A stretch of 64,000 bases of DNA from Pseudomonas sp. SJZ079 (GTDB lineage: Bacteria > Pseudomonadota > Gammaproteobacteria > Pseudomonadales > Pseudomonadaceae). The stretch spans positions 1 to 64,000 of the forward strand of contig NZ_VIUH01000007.1 of NCBI RefSeq assembly GCF_007993865.1, in the 5' to 3' direction. The translations under genes were made by a program, and so were the position numbers. The notes below the pieces were generated by a model. The model did not search any database. It saw only the letters and a program-made list of their open reading frames with translations, and was not told the DNA's origin. Below are positions 1 through 8,479 of this stretch, piece by piece. Position 1 is the stretch's first letter, and each line of letters opens with the position of its first letter.

Positions 1-206
1 CTCATTTGGAACAACCAAACCGCGCTCCTCGTGCCTTGCCTCGCGCAAAAACAAGCTACGGCGCGGCCGCGAATGAAACGGCAACAGACCCTAGGTGAAC
101 CGAACCACGACGACCTTAAGGGGCGGAACGCTTGCGACAGTAGTTTTTTTGAGAAAACATATGCGCCACAGCCCTGTCCGGGCGAGCGAATGAGCGAGAG
201 TACGGC
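1..206. other. Upstream region of the FKBP gene, no confident gene
   Basis: No protein family is recognisable here. A + frame without a stop runs from the window edge to a TGA at 208-210, overlapping the FKBP start as ATGA, which could be the tail of a gene outside the window. Its third codon positions are not GC-rich, unlike the neighbouring core genes, so it may be non-coding. A run of seven T at 144-150 lies about 55 bases before the FKBP start. Confidence 0.25.
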
Positions 207-548
207 ATGAGCAGCGAATTGCAGGTAGAGGACCTTCAACTGGGCGACGGCAAGGAAGTGGTCAAAGGTGCCCTGATCACCACCCAGTACAACGGCTTTC
301 TCGAAGACGGCAGCAAGTTCGACTCCTCCTACGATCGCGGCAAGCCCTTCCAGTGCGTGATAGGCACCGGACGGGTGATCAAAGGCTGGGACCAGGGCCT
401 GATGGGCATGCGGGTCGGTGGCAGGCGCAAGCTCTTCGTGCCGTCCCGTCTCGGTTACGGTGACAACCAGTTCGGCGCGCATATCAAGCCCAATTCGAAC
501 CTGATCTTCGAGATCGAGCTGCTGGAAGTGCTGACCCGCGACGACTGA
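207..548 (+). CDS. FKBP-type peptidyl-prolyl cis-trans isomerase
   Basis: This 113-residue protein is a single FKBP domain that catalyses cis-trans isomerisation of X-Pro bonds in folding proteins. Visible family features are FDSSYDRGKPF (about residues 38-48), the VIKGWDQGLMGMRVGG segment, and YGDNQFGAHIKPNSNLIFEIELL near the end, which carries the active-site pocket residues. There is no signal peptide, so it should be cytoplasmic. The size matches stand-alone short FKBPs rather than the chaperone-fused SlyD or FkpA types. It converges on the acylase gene, with 58 bases between the stop codons. Confidence 0.9.
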   Translation: MSSELQVEDLQLGDGKEVVKGALITTQYNGFLEDGSKFDSSYDRGKPFQCVIGTGRVIKGWDQGLMGMRVGGRRKLFVPSRLGYGDNQFGAHIKPNSNLIFEIELLEVLTRDD

Positions 549-579
549 TGGCGCTCCGCAGAGGGCTCTGCCACAGCCT

Positions 580-603
580 GGCTTCGGCTTCGGCTTCGGC
601 TTC
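580..603. repeat. Hexanucleotide microsatellite (GGCTTC)x4
   Basis: Four perfect GGCTTC units lie between the two convergent genes and end 3 bases before the acylase stop codon (607-609). The unit length is a multiple of three, so slippage would not shift any frame. Confidence 0.8.
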
Positions 604-606
604 GGC

Positions 607-2988
607 CTAGTGCACCGGCACCAAATTGAGGGTGCTGCGGCTGTGGGCCGCGACATCGGTGTCGCTCAGGTGCTGCGGTTGATACTGGCCGGAAATATAG
701 GCTTCGGCCTGATCGCTGTAGTGGCGGTCGAACAGCACACCGCTCTGCCCGACCGGGTTGATGCCCAGGCCGTGTTCCGGGTCGGCGAGGTCGATCAGGC
801 GGCGGGTCGAGGGCCCGTAGACCACGCTCCAGGGCGCCGGACCGATGCGGTGCGACAGATTGTTCGGGGTCTCGTGGCCGCCCGGCGCGGCGAAGGGGCC
901 GACGTTGAACAGCTTATCCAGTGGTTGTTGCCGACCCAGCGGGTGACCCTGGCTCAGGGTGTGGGCGTTACCCCAGGCCCAGTCAGCCGGGTCGTCGCCG
1001 AGGGTCTGTCGCAGCTGCGCGATGCTCGCCCGCCAGGCTGCCTTGACGGTCTCGCTGCGGCCTTCCACGGCAGCGCTGCTGCGATCATCCCACCAGGGCG
1101 ATGCGGCGTCGGCCGTCAGGCGCGGCAAGGCGACGTCCAGCACGCGGGTATACAGCAGGTTGTCGAAGAAGGCGTCGCCCAACTCATCGCGCATGGCCCG
1201 TTCGCTCAGCTGATAGACCAGCTGGTTGAACAGGCTGGCGGCGATTGAGTCCAGCTCATGCGCGCCGTTCCAGCTGGCCAGTTGCTCGACCAGGGCGCGC
1301 TCGCCGTCATCGGCGGCGGCTGCGCGCAACTCATCCAGAATCGGCGCCAGCAGGCGCGGCCCGTAGCCACTGCCAGGGTCGAGTTGCAGGGCCTGGCTGT
1401 TGTTCAGGTCCCACTTGACTGACGCATCGGCCAGGCGCTGATTCAGGCGCTGACCGCGATCGGGCAGGTTGTAGTAACCGGGGATCTCGATGCCGTTGGG
1501 CGACAGCGGTTGATAGTTGGCCGAGACAATATAGCCGCGCGGCGGGTTTTCCTCCTGGGGGTTATCGGTGAAGGGGTAATAGCCGGATTTTTCCGCCTCG
1601 CCGTTGCTGCCGTCGAGGATAAAGCTCGGGTTAACCCCGGCCGGGCGGCGTGGCAGCTTGGCCGCGGCCCACCAGCCGATGTCGCCGCTGGCGTTGGCCC
1701 AGACGATGTTGAGACCGGGCGCTTCGATCTTCTCCACCGCGGCGCGGGCCTTGGCCAGGCTGTCGGCGCGATTGAGCTGGTAGAAGCCGTCGAGGATCGG
1801 GTTGTCGGTCTCGAGGAAGGCCCACCACAGGGCAATCGGCGTGTCGCCGGCGGTCTGGCCCAGGGCGTCGTTAATCAACGGGCCGTGTGGCGAGCGGCGC
1901 AGAGTGAGTTTGACCGGCTCGGCGCCTTTGACCGCGATCAGTTCTTCGCGGCTCTGCAGCTCGACCCAGTGACCGCGGTACCAGACCTGGTTGGGGTTGT
2001 CCGGGTTGAGCCGTTCGGCGATCAGGTCGACATCATCGTTCTGGAACATGGTCAGGCTCCAGGCGAAGTCGCGGTTATGCCCGAGCGAGGCGAGCGGGTT
2101 GAGCGCCTGGTGATGACCGTACAGCTCGAAGCCCGGAGCGCTCAAGTGCGCCTCGTACCACACCGCCGGCACGGCAAAACGGATATGCGGGTCGCCGGCC
2201 AGCAGTGGCTTGCCGCTGGCGGTGCGGCTGCCGGACAGCGCCCAGGCGTTGCTGCCCTCGAACTGCGGCAGGCCGGCGTCGGTCAGCGCGGCGTGGCTGA
2301 GTTGGGCGAGGGCGGCCAGGTCCTGCCAGTCGCCGGCTGCCAGTGGCTGGCCGATCACCCCTTGCGGGTGCCAGTCGAGGTCAAAGACCCGCAGGTAATC
2401 GGCGCCCAGCCGATCGCGCACGTAGCTCAGTATCGGTTCGGTGCGAAAGGCGGCGGCGAAGCTGTAGGCCATATAGCCGCCCACGCTGAGGGTGTCGGCG
2501 ATGCTGAAGGGGCGCGGGGTGATACCCAGCAGGTCGAACTCCAGTGGCGCCGGGCGGCTGGCCTGGTACTGATTGATCCCATCCAGGTAGGCCTGCAGGG
2601 CCTGGGTGGCCGGGCTGTTGGGGTCGATCTTCTGGGCGTAGGCGTCGGCGTGCGCGCGGATGCCCAGGGTGCGGAACAGGCGGTCGGTGTCGACCAACTG
2701 GCTGCCCAGCACCTCGGCCAGCTCGCCGCGGGCCAGGCGGCGCAGCATTTCCATCTGAAACAGCCGATCCTGGGCCTGCACGAAGCCCAGGGCGCGGTAC
2801 AGGTCGGCCTCGTTCTGCGCCTGGATATGCGGCACGCCGCGTTCGTCGTAACGCACCTTGACCGGGGCTTGCAGCCTATCGAGCGGCAGTTCGCCCTCGC
2901 GCTGGGGCTGCTTGCTGTGGAGGTACCAGGCAGTGCCGGCCGCCGCAGTGGCGACGAGCAGGGCGAGGACGGTCAGGCTGCGTTTCAT
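607..2988 (-). CDS. hacB: Acyl-homoserine lactone acylase, HacB/QuiP-type penicillin amidase family
   Basis: This 793-residue Ntn-hydrolase of the penicillin acylase family probably hydrolyses the amide bond of N-acyl-homoserine lactones in the periplasm. It has an N-terminal hydrophobic anchor or signal (residues 1-24). The precursor should be cut before Ser246 in EGSNAWALSG, giving an alpha subunit and a beta subunit of about 548 residues with the catalytic N-terminal Ser. The GDPH and FQNDDVD segments that follow are typical of the beta subunit. Its length and synteny (next to serA / PA0317-like genes) match PA0305 (HacB) better than PvdQ or QuiP. Substrate is inferred from family only. 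It sits downstream of the DUF6436-like gene on the same strand. Confidence 0.8.
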   Translation of the reverse strand: MKRSLTVLALLVATAAAGTAWYLHSKQPQREGELPLDRLQAPVKVRYDERGVPHIQAQNEADLYRALGFVQAQDRLFQMEMLRRLARGELAEVLGSQLVDTDRLFRTLGIRAHADAYAQKIDPNSPATQALQAYLDGINQYQASRPAPLEFDLLGITPRPFSIADTLSVGGYMAYSFAAAFRTEPILSYVRDRLGADYLRVFDLDWHPQGVIGQPLAAGDWQDLAALAQLSHAALTDAGLPQFEGSNAWALSGSRTASGKPLLAGDPHIRFAVPAVWYEAHLSAPGFELYGHHQALNPLASLGHNRDFAWSLTMFQNDDVDLIAERLNPDNPNQVWYRGHWVELQSREELIAVKGAEPVKLTLRRSPHGPLINDALGQTAGDTPIALWWAFLETDNPILDGFYQLNRADSLAKARAAVEKIEAPGLNIVWANASGDIGWWAAAKLPRRPAGVNPSFILDGSNGEAEKSGYYPFTDNPQEENPPRGYIVSANYQPLSPNGIEIPGYYNLPDRGQRLNQRLADASVKWDLNNSQALQLDPGSGYGPRLLAPILDELRAAAADDGERALVEQLASWNGAHELDSIAASLFNQLVYQLSERAMRDELGDAFFDNLLYTRVLDVALPRLTADAASPWWDDRSSAAVEGRSETVKAAWRASIAQLRQTLGDDPADWAWGNAHTLSQGHPLGRQQPLDKLFNVGPFAAPGGHETPNNLSHRIGPAPWSVVYGPSTRRLIDLADPEHGLGINPVGQSGVLFDRHYSDQAEAYISGQYQPQHLSDTDVAAHSRSTLNLVPVH

Positions 2989-3132
2989 CGAGTCTTCCTT
3001 GTTATCGGCGCCTACTGTTATCGGCGAACCTGCAGTTCAGGCGGCGCGTTGGCAGTGTGCGGGACGAATGCTACAGCGCAGCGACCCATTGCGGGTGATG
3101 AACAACGCTGCCGAGCGGGATGGTCAGGGGCA

Positions 3133-3714
3133 TCATCTGGTCGGCGCGGCTGACCACTCGCAGAAACAGCCCACCGCCAGGGTATTGCTGGCGTTGACCG
3201 GGCGGCCGCTGGCCAGCGCGTCGAGGATGGGTTCGATAAAGCTGTTGCTCGAATTGCAGGTGAGCCCTTCGCTGTAGGGACCGAAATAGGCCAGTTGGCC
3301 GTTGCGGTCCCAGATGGCCACGGCGGGGCTGGCCGGTATCTGCTCGGCACCGGGCAGGTCGGCGAGCGGCTGCAGGTCGCCCAGGGTCATAGGCAACTGG
3401 CCACGGCTACCCGGCTTTTGCACGGCATAGAAGGCCACGCCTTGCGGGGCGAAGTGTTCGATCAGTTCGGCCAGGTGCTGCTGATTCGTCACGTTGCACG
3501 GACAGGCCGGGTCCCAGAAATGCACCAGGCGAATCGGTCCTGGCCCGGCCAGTTCGGCCGGCAGGCGCAGCCCGGCGCCGGAGAATACTGCCGCGCGTTC
3601 GCTGAAGGGGCGGACATAACGCGCCTCGAACCAGCCGTAGGCCACCAGCAGGGCGGCGGCCAGCAACATGACGCTGAGGCTGATGAGCAGGGTCTTGCGG
3701 GAGGCTCGGGGCAT
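3133..3714 (-). CDS. Membrane-anchored thioredoxin-like protein (DUF6436-like)
   Basis: The 193-residue product has one N-terminal membrane segment (about residues 9-27) followed by a thioredoxin-fold-like domain exposed to the periplasm. The fold is suggested by RLVHFWDPACPCNVTNQQHL, with a CPC pair where thioredoxins carry CxxC, and by a later SPAVAIWDRNGQLAYFGPYS strand-turn block. C-terminal cysteines (GLTCNSS, VGCFCEW) could form disulfides. I recognise it as a conserved pseudomonad hypothetical, but its reaction is unknown. It lies upstream of the acylase in the same direction with a gap of about 145 bases, so co-transcription is possible. A MITE-like repeat begins 28 bases upstream of its start. 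Confidence 0.7.
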   Translation of the reverse strand: MPRASRKTLLISLSVMLLAAALLVAYGWFEARYVRPFSERAAVFSGAGLRLPAELAGPGPIRLVHFWDPACPCNVTNQQHLAELIEHFAPQGVAFYAVQKPGSRGQLPMTLGDLQPLADLPGAEQIPASPAVAIWDRNGQLAYFGPYSEGLTCNSSNSFIEPILDALASGRPVNASNTLAVGCFCEWSAAPTR

Positions 3715-3741
3715 GGCGGATCAGTCGATGAAGAGTCGTTT

Positions 3742-3906
3742 AGGGGCCTGTCGGGCTTGACCGTCCGTAGCGAGGGCAAGTCCGGGTTGAGTCAGTTTTG
3801 CTGATTTTTTCGAGGCGAATAGCGAGCTATTTAACGAGAAGGAGCAGCGAAAATGGCCAAATCCGGCTTTTCCGCAGCCGGGCAGCGTTAAGTCCGACAG
3901 GCTCCT
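3742..3906. repeat. MITE-like element, copy 1
   Basis: This 165-bp element is bounded by 17-bp inverted ends (AGGGGCCTGTCGGGCTT at 3742-3758 and AAGTCCGACAGGCTCCT at 3890-3906, two mismatches) with no internal gene. It is a close match over its full length to the copy at 18501-18664. Shared internal blocks include AGTCAGTTTTGCTGAT and GGCGAATAGCGAGCTATTTA. The structure is that of a non-autonomous transposable element whose transposase is elsewhere. Confidence 0.75.
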
Positions 3907-4001
3907 AGCTTGCCACGACGCGCCTGGCAGCTGAATATCGGCAGCCGACCGCGTGGCCTCGACGGCCACGCGGAATCTTCGCCCGATCGATGGAAAGCCT
4001 T

Positions 4002-4934
4002 ATGCCTGTGCGTTTTCAGCCCGCCAGCCTGTTCGCCAGCCTGCGACCCTTAGCCGCAGCGACCCGCTTGTCGCCACAGGAGCAGGCGTACCGCGACTTC
4101 TACGGGTTCCAGGCGATGGACGCGCAGCACAGCCGACTGGGTTGTTTTACCGTGGCCGGTTACCGCATCGCCGTGCAAGCCTGGTGGCCGCAGGCGCCAC
4201 GGGCGACCCTGGTGTTGCTGCACGGCTATTACGATCACAGCGGTCTGTACCGGCATCTGGTCGAGTGGGCGCTGGGCCTGGGGTTCGCGGTGCTGACCTT
4301 CGATTTGCCGGGGCATGGCCTGTCCAGCGGCGCGCGCGCCAGTATCGGCGATTTCGCCGAATACCAGGCCGTGCTGCGAGGCGCGCTCGACCAGGCGGCG
4401 GTGCTGGAACTGCCGCAGCCCTGGCACCTGTGCGGACAAAGCACTGGCGGCGCGATCCTGCTCGATTATCTGCTGACCGGCGCGCCGCGCCCCGAAGTCG
4501 GCGAAAGCATCTTGCTGGCGCCCTTGGTGCGACCGCGTGCCTGGGCCTGGTCGCAACTCAGCTACCGCCTGCTCAAACCCTTCGTCACGCAGATCCCCCG
4601 GCGTTTCAGCGAGAACTCCCATGACGCCGAGTTTCTCGACTTCGTCCAGCATCGCGACCCGCTGCAGCCGCGCAGCCTGCCGACCGCCTGGGTCGGCGCC
4701 TTGAGTCGCTGGGTGCCGCGTATCGAAGGCGCGCCACGCAGCGCGCGCAGCCCCTTGATCATCCAGGGCGAGGCGGACATGACGGTGGATTGGCGACACA
4801 ACCTGGCGGTGCTGCAGGACAAGTTCGCCGCGCCGGAGATTTTCCGTCTGCCGCAGGCGCTGCATCATCTGGCCAATGAAGCGCCGGCCTTGCGCCAGCG
4901 CTATTTCGAGTTCCTCAGTCAGCGGCTGGCCTGA
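4002..4934 (+). CDS. Alpha/beta hydrolase, lysophospholipase-like
   Basis: This 310-residue alpha/beta hydrolase resembles monoacylglycerol lipase / lysophospholipase (Hydrolase_4 type). The oxyanion-hole strand is LVLLHGYYDHSGLYRHLVEW, the nucleophile elbow is GQSTGG, the acid is the Asp in GEADMTVDW, and the His is in LPQALHHLANE. No signal peptide is evident. The ATG at 4002 has GGAAAG just upstream; an in-frame ATG at 3990 would add four residues. The substrate cannot be told from sequence. It is convergent with the DUF2059 gene (16 bases apart). Confidence 0.8.
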   Translation: MPVRFQPASLFASLRPLAAATRLSPQEQAYRDFYGFQAMDAQHSRLGCFTVAGYRIAVQAWWPQAPRATLVLLHGYYDHSGLYRHLVEWALGLGFAVLTFDLPGHGLSSGARASIGDFAEYQAVLRGALDQAAVLELPQPWHLCGQSTGGAILLDYLLTGAPRPEVGESILLAPLVRPRAWAWSQLSYRLLKPFVTQIPRRFSENSHDAEFLDFVQHRDPLQPRSLPTAWVGALSRWVPRIEGAPRSARSPLIIQGEADMTVDWRHNLAVLQDKFAAPEIFRLPQALHHLANEAPALRQRYFEFLSQRLA

Positions 4935-4949
4935 ACGCCTAGCTGCTGT

Positions 4950-5717
4950 TCAAATTCCCTGAGGCGCGGGCGCCAGGCTGGAGGTGCTCTGGCCCACGGC
5001 CAGGCCGGCGCGTACCGCCGCCAGGGCGGCCTGGTAATAGGCCTGGCCTTCTGCGGACTGGGCGAAGTCGACGAACTCATCCAGTTCGGGGTCGGACAGT
5101 TCGCGGTAAACGTGCAGCAGGGTGTTGTCCAGATCCTCGCCGATCTGCTCCATCAGGCGCTGCCGTTGGCTGTTCAGCAGGGTCTGCGCGGCGTCGCCGC
5201 CGAGCAGGCCGGGGATCATCTGGCTGAGGCTATCGGCGGCGACGCCGGCCAGGGCCAGGCTGACTTCGGCGCCCGCTTCCTTGGCCGGTAGCGCCTGAGC
5301 CAGGTGGCGGATCAGCAGGCGGCGGGTGGCGCTGGCGTCAACGCGCGGCAGGCCATTGGCATGCTGTTGCAGCTGTTCGCGACGGGTGGCGAGCAGTTCG
5401 GCGGCGACCACCTTGCGCCCCAGTGGCGACTGAAAGAAGCGCAGGGCCGGTGCCGGGTCGGCGAGGTTGTCCCTCAGACTGCGCTGGGCGCGCTGATCCA
5501 TCGCCCGCGGCTCGAAGCGCAGGTTGCTGTTATCCAGCAGCGCCTGATAGACCGCCGGTGGCAGGCTGCTGCGATAGCGCTGTTGGGCGGCGCTCAAGGC
5601 GTCGTTGAACTGCACCCGTTGCTGCGGCCAGCCGGCCGCCTGATACAGCTGAAGGTGGCCGTCAGCCAGACTGGGCAGACTGAACAACAACAGAAAAACA
5701 ACACATAAGGCGCGCAT
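4950..5717 (-). CDS. DUF2059 domain secreted protein
   Basis: This 255-residue exported protein has a clear signal peptide (MRALCVVFLLLFSLPSLADG). The C-terminal half carries the DUF2059 pattern, including LDNTLLHVYRELSDPELDEF and FAQSAEGQAYYQA. The start at 5717 is preferred over an upstream in-frame codon because AGGAG lies 5 bases before it and it places the signal peptide at the terminus. The function of the family is unknown. It is divergent from the 2OG-oxygenase gene, with 87 bases between them. Confidence 0.75.
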   Translation of the reverse strand: MRALCVVFLLLFSLPSLADGHLQLYQAAGWPQQRVQFNDALSAAQQRYRSSLPPAVYQALLDNSNLRFEPRAMDQRAQRSLRDNLADPAPALRFFQSPLGRKVVAAELLATRREQLQQHANGLPRVDASATRRLLIRHLAQALPAKEAGAEVSLALAGVAADSLSQMIPGLLGGDAAQTLLNSQRQRLMEQIGEDLDNTLLHVYRELSDPELDEFVDFAQSAEGQAYYQAALAAVRAGLAVGQSTSSLAPAPQGI

Positions 5718-5804
5718 AAAGACTCCTGTCTGGCGGGCGACTATTTTCAATGGCCAGTGAGTGCTTGTCGAGGCGCACTCAGCACTGCTGATAGAATCGC
5801 CAAC

Positions 5805-6440
5805 ATGCCTATAGATACTCCTAACACGCGGTTAGCGTGCATCGTCGACGACCTGGCCGAACACGGCTGGTCGTTGCAACCACTGTTCGCTCCACAGACT
5901 CTGACCGCGAAACTGGCCGAGGAGTGCCGCACCCGTGCGGCGCAAGGTGCGCTGACGCCGGCCAGCATCGGTCGCGGCGTTGCCCAGGCGGTGATTGAGG
6001 GGGTGCGCGGGGATCGCATCGACTGGCTGGAGCCCGGGCAGTCCGTAGCCTGCGATCAGTACATGGCGCTGCTGGACGAGTTGCGCCAGGCCCTCAATGT
6101 CGGCTTGTATCTGGGCCTGGAAGACTACGAAAGCCATTTCGCCCTGTATCCACCGGGGGCGTTCTATCTCAAACACCTCGATCGCTTCCGCGATGACGAC
6201 CGCCGTGCGGTGTCGGTGGTGCTCTACCTCAACCAGGACTGGCAGCCTGAGCACGGCGGTGCGCTGCGCCTGTACCTGAAAAATGGCGAGGTGCGCGATG
6301 TCAGCCCGCTGGCGGGTACGCTGGTGGTGTTTCTCTCGGCCGAGATGCCGCACGAAGTACTGCCGACCACCTGTGACCGTCTGTCGTTGACCGGCTGGTT
6401 CCGTCGGCGCGGTGACAATCCCCTGTTAAGTACCACCTGA
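5805..6440 (+). CDS. 2OG-Fe(II) oxygenase, SM-20/PiuC-like
   Basis: The 211-residue product is a prolyl-4-hydroxylase-like dioxygenase using Fe(II) and 2-oxoglutarate. The HxD iron ligands are in YLKHLDRFRDDD, the distal His is in EMPHEVLPT, and the 2OG-binding Arg is in DRLSLTGWFRRR. Between them, VSVVLYLNQDW and HGGALRLYL form core strands of the double-stranded beta helix. The start at ATG 5805 gives the usual N-terminus; an upstream frame extension has no family similarity. The hydroxylated target is unknown. The DUF523 gene begins 12 bases after it and is probably co-transcribed. Confidence 0.8.
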   Translation: MPIDTPNTRLACIVDDLAEHGWSLQPLFAPQTLTAKLAEECRTRAAQGALTPASIGRGVAQAVIEGVRGDRIDWLEPGQSVACDQYMALLDELRQALNVGLYLGLEDYESHFALYPPGAFYLKHLDRFRDDDRRAVSVVLYLNQDWQPEHGGALRLYLKNGEVRDVSPLAGTLVVFLSAEMPHEVLPTTCDRLSLTGWFRRRGDNPLLSTT

Positions 6441-6452
6441 GCCGGAGGAAGC

Positions 6453-6944
6453 GTGGAGAAAATTCTGGTCAGCCGTTGTCTGTTGGGCCATCGCGTGCGT
6501 TACGACGGTGGTGCGCACGGTCCGTTCGACCTGCTCGAGCGCTGGCAGGCCGAAGGGCGCGTGGTTGCCCTGTGCCCGGAAGTCGCCGGCGGCTTGCCGA
6601 CCCCGCGTCCGCCGGCGGAGATTCCCGGCGGCCAGGGCGCGCAGGTGCTCGATGGCCAGGCGGCGGTGATCACTGTGGACGGTGAGGATGTCAGCGCGGC
6701 GTTTCTCGCCGGCGCCGCGCAGGCGCTGACGCTGGTCGAGCGGCACGGCATTCGTCTGGCGTTGCTCAAGGCGCGCAGCCCCTCGTGCGGCAATCGTGAG
6801 AATTACGATGGCAACTTCAGCGGGGTGAGAGTCGCCGGTGAGGGCGTGACCGCGGCCTTGCTGCGGCGCGCCGGGGTGCAGGTTTTCAATGAAGACGAGC
6901 TGGCCGCAGCCGAGGCGGAGTTGCGCGAGTTGGAGGCGCAGTAG
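6453..6944 (+). CDS. DUF523 (YbbK-type) cysteine-rich protein
   Basis: This 163-residue DUF523 protein has conserved cysteines in SRCLLGHRVRYDG, LCPEVAGGLPTPRPPAE and LKARSPSCG, which probably bind a metal cluster or act in redox chemistry. It is often found fused to DUF1722; here it stands alone. The GTG start at 6453 follows GGAGGAA at ideal spacing. No function is established for the family. Confidence 0.8.
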   Translation: MEKILVSRCLLGHRVRYDGGAHGPFDLLERWQAEGRVVALCPEVAGGLPTPRPPAEIPGGQGAQVLDGQAAVITVDGEDVSAAFLAGAAQALTLVERHGIRLALLKARSPSCGNRENYDGNFSGVRVAGEGVTAALLRRAGVQVFNEDELAAAEAELRELEAQ

Positions 6945-7016
6945 GGCGGGCGTTGAACATCGCCTCGTCAGTGGCTGTCGGTCAATACGTCGCCAAGCCA
7001 GGCTTAGGGCGGGCAC

Positions 7017-7044
7017 AAAAAAGGGAGGCCGCAGCCTCCCGTTT
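7017..7044 (-). terminator. Rho-independent terminator of serA, possibly bidirectional
   Basis: Read on the minus strand, GGGAGGC-TGCG-GCCTCCC is followed directly by a run of six T, 18 bases after the serA stop. On the plus strand the same stem is followed by GTTTTC, so it may also stop the DUF523 transcript. Confidence 0.85.
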
Positions 7045-7061
7045 TCGTTGCAGTGCGCTGC

Positions 7062-8291
7062 TTAGAACAGCACGCGGCTGCGGATGGTGCCTTTGACGTG
7101 CTGGAGTTTCTCCAGGGCCAGGTCGGAGTAATCGGCGTCGACGTCGATCACCACATAGCCGACCTTGTCGTTGGTCTGCAGGAACTGGCCGGAGATGTTG
7201 ATGCCGTTTTCCGCGAACACCTGGTTGATCTCGCTCATCACACCCGGGATGTTGGCGTGGATGTGCAGCAGACGGTGTTTGCCCGGGTGCGACGGCAGGG
7301 CCACTTCGGGGAAGTTGACCGAGGACACCGAGGTACCGTTGTCGCTGTACTTGACCAGCTTCTCCGCCACTTCCAGGCCGATATTGGCCTGCGCCTCGGC
7401 GGTGGAACCACCGATGTGCGGGGTGAGGATGACGTTGTCCAGGCCGCGTAGCGGGCTCTGGAACTCTTCGTCGTTGGAGCGCGGCTCGACCGGGAATACG
7501 TCGATGGCCGCGCCGATCAGGTGCTTGTCCTTGATCGCGGCGGCCAGGGCGTCGAGCTCGACCACGCTGCCGCGGGCGGCGTTGATCAGGATGCTGCCCT
7601 TCTTCATCGCGCGGATTTCTTTCTCACCGATCATCCACTTGGTGCTCGGCAGTTCCGGCACGTGCAGCGAGACGATGTCGGCCATGCCGAGCAATTCGGT
7701 CAGGCTGGCGATCTGGGTGGCATTGCCCAGCGGCAGTTTGGTCAGCGGATCGAAGAACAGCACCTGCATACCCAGGCTTTCCGCCAGGACCGAGAGCTGG
7801 GTGCCGATCGAGCCGTAACCGACGATGCCGAGCTTCTTGCCACGGATCTCGAAGGAGTTGGCCGCACTCTTGATCCAGCCGCCGCGGTGGCAGGAGGCAT
7901 TCTTCTCGGGGATGCCGCGCAGCAGCAGGATGGCCTCGGCGAGCACCAGCTCGGCGACCGAACGGGTATTCGAGTAGGGGGCGTTGAACACCGCGATGCC
8001 GCGTTCGCGGGCGGCGTCCAGGTCGACCTGGTTGGTGCCGATGCAGAAACAACCCACCGCGACCAGTTTATGGGCGCCGTCGAAGAGCTCTGCGGTCAAC
8101 TGGGTGCGCGAGCGGATACCGATGAAGTGGGCGTCGGCGATCTTTTCCTTCAGCTCGGCTTCCGGCAGCGAGCCTGTGTGGTACTCGATGTTGGTGTAAC
8201 CGGCAGCCTTCAGGGTGTCCACGGCATTCTGGTGGACGCCTTCGAGGAGAAGGAACTTGATCTTGCTCTTGTCGAGGGAAGTCTTGCTCAT
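7062..8291 (-). CDS. serA: D-3-phosphoglycerate dehydrogenase
   Basis: This 409-residue enzyme oxidises 3-phosphoglycerate with NAD as the first step of serine synthesis. Members of the family also reduce 2-oxoglutarate to D-2-hydroxyglutarate. The Rossmann motif is GYGSIGTQL. Catalytic-region motifs are NAARGSVVE, DVFPVEPRS and the His in HIGGSTAEAQ. A C-terminal ACT domain (HIHANIPGVMSEINQVF onward) is the usual serine-binding regulatory site. The start at 8291 gives the family length; the longer open frame upstream is not similar to anything. It is divergent from the D-2-hydroxyglutarate dehydrogenase gene. Confidence 0.95.
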   Translation of the reverse strand: MSKTSLDKSKIKFLLLEGVHQNAVDTLKAAGYTNIEYHTGSLPEAELKEKIADAHFIGIRSRTQLTAELFDGAHKLVAVGCFCIGTNQVDLDAARERGIAVFNAPYSNTRSVAELVLAEAILLLRGIPEKNASCHRGGWIKSAANSFEIRGKKLGIVGYGSIGTQLSVLAESLGMQVLFFDPLTKLPLGNATQIASLTELLGMADIVSLHVPELPSTKWMIGEKEIRAMKKGSILINAARGSVVELDALAAAIKDKHLIGAAIDVFPVEPRSNDEEFQSPLRGLDNVILTPHIGGSTAEAQANIGLEVAEKLVKYSDNGTSVSSVNFPEVALPSHPGKHRLLHIHANIPGVMSEINQVFAENGINISGQFLQTNDKVGYVVIDVDADYSDLALEKLQHVKGTIRSRVLF

Positions 8292-8479
8292 CGGAGTACC
8301 TGTTGTCCCACAAAGTAGTGTCAGGGAAAGCGTCAGCGGCGATGCTGCGCGGGCCCCGCGAGTCGGCACGAGGGGCTCGATTCGCGGGGGGCATATGCTA
8401 GCATGATCTCCTTTTTCCATGCGTGGTTGCGACCTGAATGGTTCTCAGGGCGACCATGAATCGTTTGAGAGTTCACTTG

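Noticed and set aside
1..210. Open frame from the window edge overlapping the FKBP start
   Set aside because: No family resemblance, and third positions are not GC-rich as in core genes here. Kept only as a possible partial gene.
1510..3153. 547-codon plus-strand frame opposite the acylase gene
   Set aside because: Shadow of a high-GC gene; the minus strand encodes a complete, motif-rich acylase.
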